Shown here: positions 61,895-64,000 of the stretch, one piece after another | Position numbering within the stretch: position 1 is the first letter of the stretch | How the letters are laid out: the number at the start of each line of letters is the position of its first letter | DNA from: Selenomonas sp. WCT3 | GTDB lineage: Bacteria > Bacillota > Negativicutes > Selenomonadales > Selenomonadaceae | Direction of reading: 5' to 3' | DNA: 64,000 bases | Assembly: GCA_900100835.1 (NCBI GenBank) | Contig: FNCM01000010.1 | Span: 1 to 64,000, forward strand | The notes under the pieces: model-generated | What the model was told of the DNA's origin: nothing | Seen by the model: the letters and a program-made list of their open reading frames with translations, nothing else | Database searches by the model: none | Position numbers and translations under genes: made by a program

Positions 61895-64000
61895 TCATTC
61901 CACCACCAGCTTATTCGTCGTCTTCAAGAACTTCGCCGGGATGGGGTCGTCAAGTTTCCAAATGATACGCACGGGTTTGCTGCCAGAGTGACTGACGTAA
62001 TTGGCTGTCCCTAGGAACATAAAGGGCGCAGCACCTGCAGCATTTTCCTTATATTCACGGACGAAGAGCAAAATCTGATGTTTGTTTTCTTTATGCTGGA
62101 AATAACGCTTTGCTGTCGGCGAAGTATCGGAAGTCGTACTCTGCGACTCCCAATGAAATAACCATTCACTCATCGAATAGTCCTGATACATCGTCGAAGG
62201 GGAATAATCCTTTTCGCTCTTGTTCAGCGTGATCAGGAAGATGTCGCAATGTTTCTCCTTGTGATAGTAGACGCCTTGCCGCAGGGTTGTCGGTTTAAAC
62301 ATATCCATGGCCGCACAGAGCTGGTCACGGGTATAGTGGCAATGCACCTCCAGGGGGCAATCGAAGGACAACCGATTCGGCATGCCAATAACCTGCAAAT
62401 GATGCAAACGATAAGCGGCAATTTCCTGAATCTCTGCTAACATGGTCGGATTTTCCCCCAAGCTTTGCAGCCGCTCATAAATCTGTTCCCGTGCCGATCC
62501 CTCCGCAAGGCTATCGTTCCAAATCGTATAATAGGTCATCTGCAGCAGCCGCTCTTCCCGGGCCGAGAAGTGATTCACCGAAAGATTCGAAAGCTCTGGC
62601 AAAATCTGCAATAAGAACCGCAGCCACTCGGCTGAATCAATGGCAGCAAACCGTGAGCAAGCCGCTGTGAGCTTTTCTTCCGCAGGTTCCACGAAGTTTG
62701 GCAATACCTCTGCCAGTACACAAAGGCGATGAAAAGATACCTTGGCACCCTTGCAATATATCTTTTCCATATCCAGCTTGTAATAACACAAAAAGTTTTC
62801 CAACGTCAACGGCATTCCTGCCTCCTGGGAGAACTCCCGGATTTTCTGCACCAGACCCCGTCTGTTGTTCAGCTGCCCTTTGATGTTATCCAGTACAAAC
62901 TGCTGGGCTTTTTCTTCAAGCTGAATGTAGCAGCCATGGGGTACCGAAGTAATGCCCGTGCGAATTTCCTCTGCCACCCCACGACGGGTATTTCCCAGCA
63001 AAGCCCGGAACTTTTCCTCAAAACGATATTTTTTATTGGCCTGACCGATGAAATCCAGCACCGTCAAGCAATCTTTATCATCGGCCAGCCGCAGACCGCG
63101 GCCAAGCTGCTGCAAAAAAATAGTAAGGGACTCTGTGGGCCGCAAAAACAAAATCGTATCGATATTGGGAATATCCACACCCTCATTGTACAAATCCACT
63201 ACAAAGATAAACCGGATATTTCCCTGCTGCAAGGCCGTTTTAGCCTCTCGCCGCACGTCATCCGGACTAAGCCCCGATAAATCGATAGAAGGGATATTCT
63301 GTTCATTAAAGAAATCGGCCATAAACTTGGCGTGTTCCCGGGAAACACAGAACCCAACGCCGTGAACTTCCATAAGATTGGTTACATAGCGCTTGACACT
63401 CTGAATAATCAAATGGGCCCGCCGGCGTGCCTTTTCATGTTCAAATACGTAGACGCGATTGAGCTCACTCCGGCGATAACTGCCACGCTCCCATTGGAGC
63501 GAAGACAGGTCTACCACATCGGTGACGCCAAAATAGTGAAAGTGGCAAAGCATCCCCCGCTCAATAGCCTCGGGCAGCCGAAGCTCCGTGGCAATATGAC
63601 CGCCAAAATACTTGGTAATGTCCTGCCCATCCATGCGCTCCGGCGTCGCCGTGAGTCCCAATAAGATTTTAGGCTGGTAGTAGCTAAGTAATTCCTGATA
63701 GGAAGGCGATGCCGCATGGTGGGCTTCGTCAATTACGATATAGTCATAAGCAGTTGCCGTTGTCATATGAGACCAAGCCTGCGCATTGAAAGTCTGAATT
63801 GACATGAATAAATGCTCGAATTCCGACTGGGTCTGCGGCCTCGATGTACCCACAAATTTCCCGCCGAAATTTGCATCCTGTAAAATTGCCTGAAAGCATT
63901 GGCGGCTTTGATCTAAAATTTCCTCGCGATGGGCGATAAAAAGCAGGCGGTTGGGCTTTCCAGGATTTTGCTCACAAAACCGCTTATAATCAAAGGCTGC
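61895..64000 (-). CDS. superfamily 2 helicase with DUF3427 domain, 5' part beyond window
   Basis: The reading frame is open to the right edge, so at least 701 residues of the C-terminal part are present and the start is missing. The visible part has motif Ia-like LLFIAHREEI, motif II DEAHH, motif III LLGLTATPERMDG, motif VI QQLGRGLR and a C-terminal DUF3427-type domain (FHWESQST, SPTAKRY). Related proteins often carry a PLD nuclease domain before the helicase; whether this one does cannot be seen. Roles in DNA repair or defence are suggested for relatives. A GTG at 63851-63853 is an internal codon, not the start. Confidence 0.85.
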   Translation of the reverse strand, partial: AAFDYKRFCEQNPGKPNRLLFIAHREEILDQSRQCFQAILQDANFGGKFVGTSRPQTQSEFEHLFMSIQTFNAQAWSHMTTATAYDYIVIDEAHHAASPSYQELLSYYQPKILLGLTATPERMDGQDITKYFGGHIATELRLPEAIERGMLCHFHYFGVTDVVDLSSLQWERGSYRRSELNRVYVFEHEKARRRAHLIIQSVKRYVTNLMEVHGVGFCVSREHAKFMADFFNEQNIPSIDLSGLSPDDVRREAKTALQQGNIRFIFVVDLYNEGVDIPNIDTILFLRPTESLTIFLQQLGRGLRLADDKDCLTVLDFIGQANKKYRFEEKFRALLGNTRRGVAEEIRTGITSVPHGCYIQLEEKAQQFVLDNIKGQLNNRRGLVQKIREFSQEAGMPLTLENFLCYYKLDMEKIYCKGAKVSFHRLCVLAEVLPNFVEPAEEKLTAACSRFAAIDSAEWLRFLLQILPELSNLSVNHFSAREERLLQMTYYTIWNDSLAEGSAREQIYERLQSLGENPTMLAEIQEIAAYRLHHLQVIGMPNRLSFDCPLEVHCHYTRDQLCAAMDMFKPTTLRQGVYYHKEKHCDIFLITLNKSEKDYSPSTMYQDYSMSEWLFHWESQSTTSDTSPTAKRYFQHKENKHQILLFVREYKENAAGAAPFMFLGTANYVSHSGSKPVRIIWKLDDPIPAKFLKTTNKLVVE

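Noticed and set aside
1..64000. tRNA, rRNA, CRISPR array or prophage
   Set aside because: No cloverleaf-like gene, repeat-spacer pattern or phage gene was noticed by eye; a tRNAscan or CRISPR search was not possible here.

Overview
The window looks like a chromosomal segment of a diderm Firmicute of the class Negativicutes (Selenomonas-like; genus not certain). It joins Firmicute-type control (a tryptophan T-box, short polycistronic operons, the def-fmt-rsmB-rlmN-prkC-rsgA-rpe order) with outer-membrane machinery that monoderm Firmicutes lack: two TonB-dependent receptors and an ExbB/ExbD/TonB energiser. No rRNA, tRNA, CRISPR array or prophage was seen. Almost all genes lie on the minus strand.

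Layout. 1-1055: right end of an IS3-family element, then about 700 bp of palindromic repeats without genes. 1056-7479: clpB with an unusual operator, a secreted HAD phosphatase (+), thiE, and a DUF4127 protein. 7553-13891: the trp region, transcribed leftward from a consensus promoter through a Trp-specific T-box into trpF-trpC-trpB-trpA, a small unknown gene, a hairpin terminator, then trpE-trpG; trpD is absent. 13951-16517: a solo half-copy of the palindromic repeat, a secreted tandem-repeat protein, a 68-residue protein (+), rpsI and rplM. 16516-17439: a galE-like epimerase.

17470-45065 is mostly corrinoid metabolism. One run (29392 down to 17470) holds cbiF, cbiG, cbiH, cbiJ, cbiC, cobU, cbiP, cbiB, cobS, pduX, cbiA, cobD and a cobC-like phosphatase. 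A second operon (38209 down to 29540) is controlled by a complete cobalamin riboswitch with its own terminator. It encodes the entire uptake route: binding protein, receptor, ATPase, permease, ExbB, ExbD, TonB and a second receptor. cbiT stands just upstream of that promoter, and cbiD-cbiE form a third small unit. cbiL, a cobaltochelatase and cobT are not in the window. Between the cobalamin pieces are a biotin operon (bioY-bioD-bioA) with a BirA-like operator and a secreted asparaginase (+).

45127-61803: a flippase-like membrane protein, then a long leftward gene string: pepT, an amidohydrolase, def, fmt, DUF116, rsmB, rlmN, two FHA proteins, a PP2C phosphatase, FtsW/RodA, a class B PBP, a PASTA kinase, rsgA, rpe and folE2. 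It couples N-formylmethionine handling, rRNA methylation and ribosome assembly to phospho-signalling and peptidoglycan synthesis. The right edge cuts a DUF3427-type helicase.
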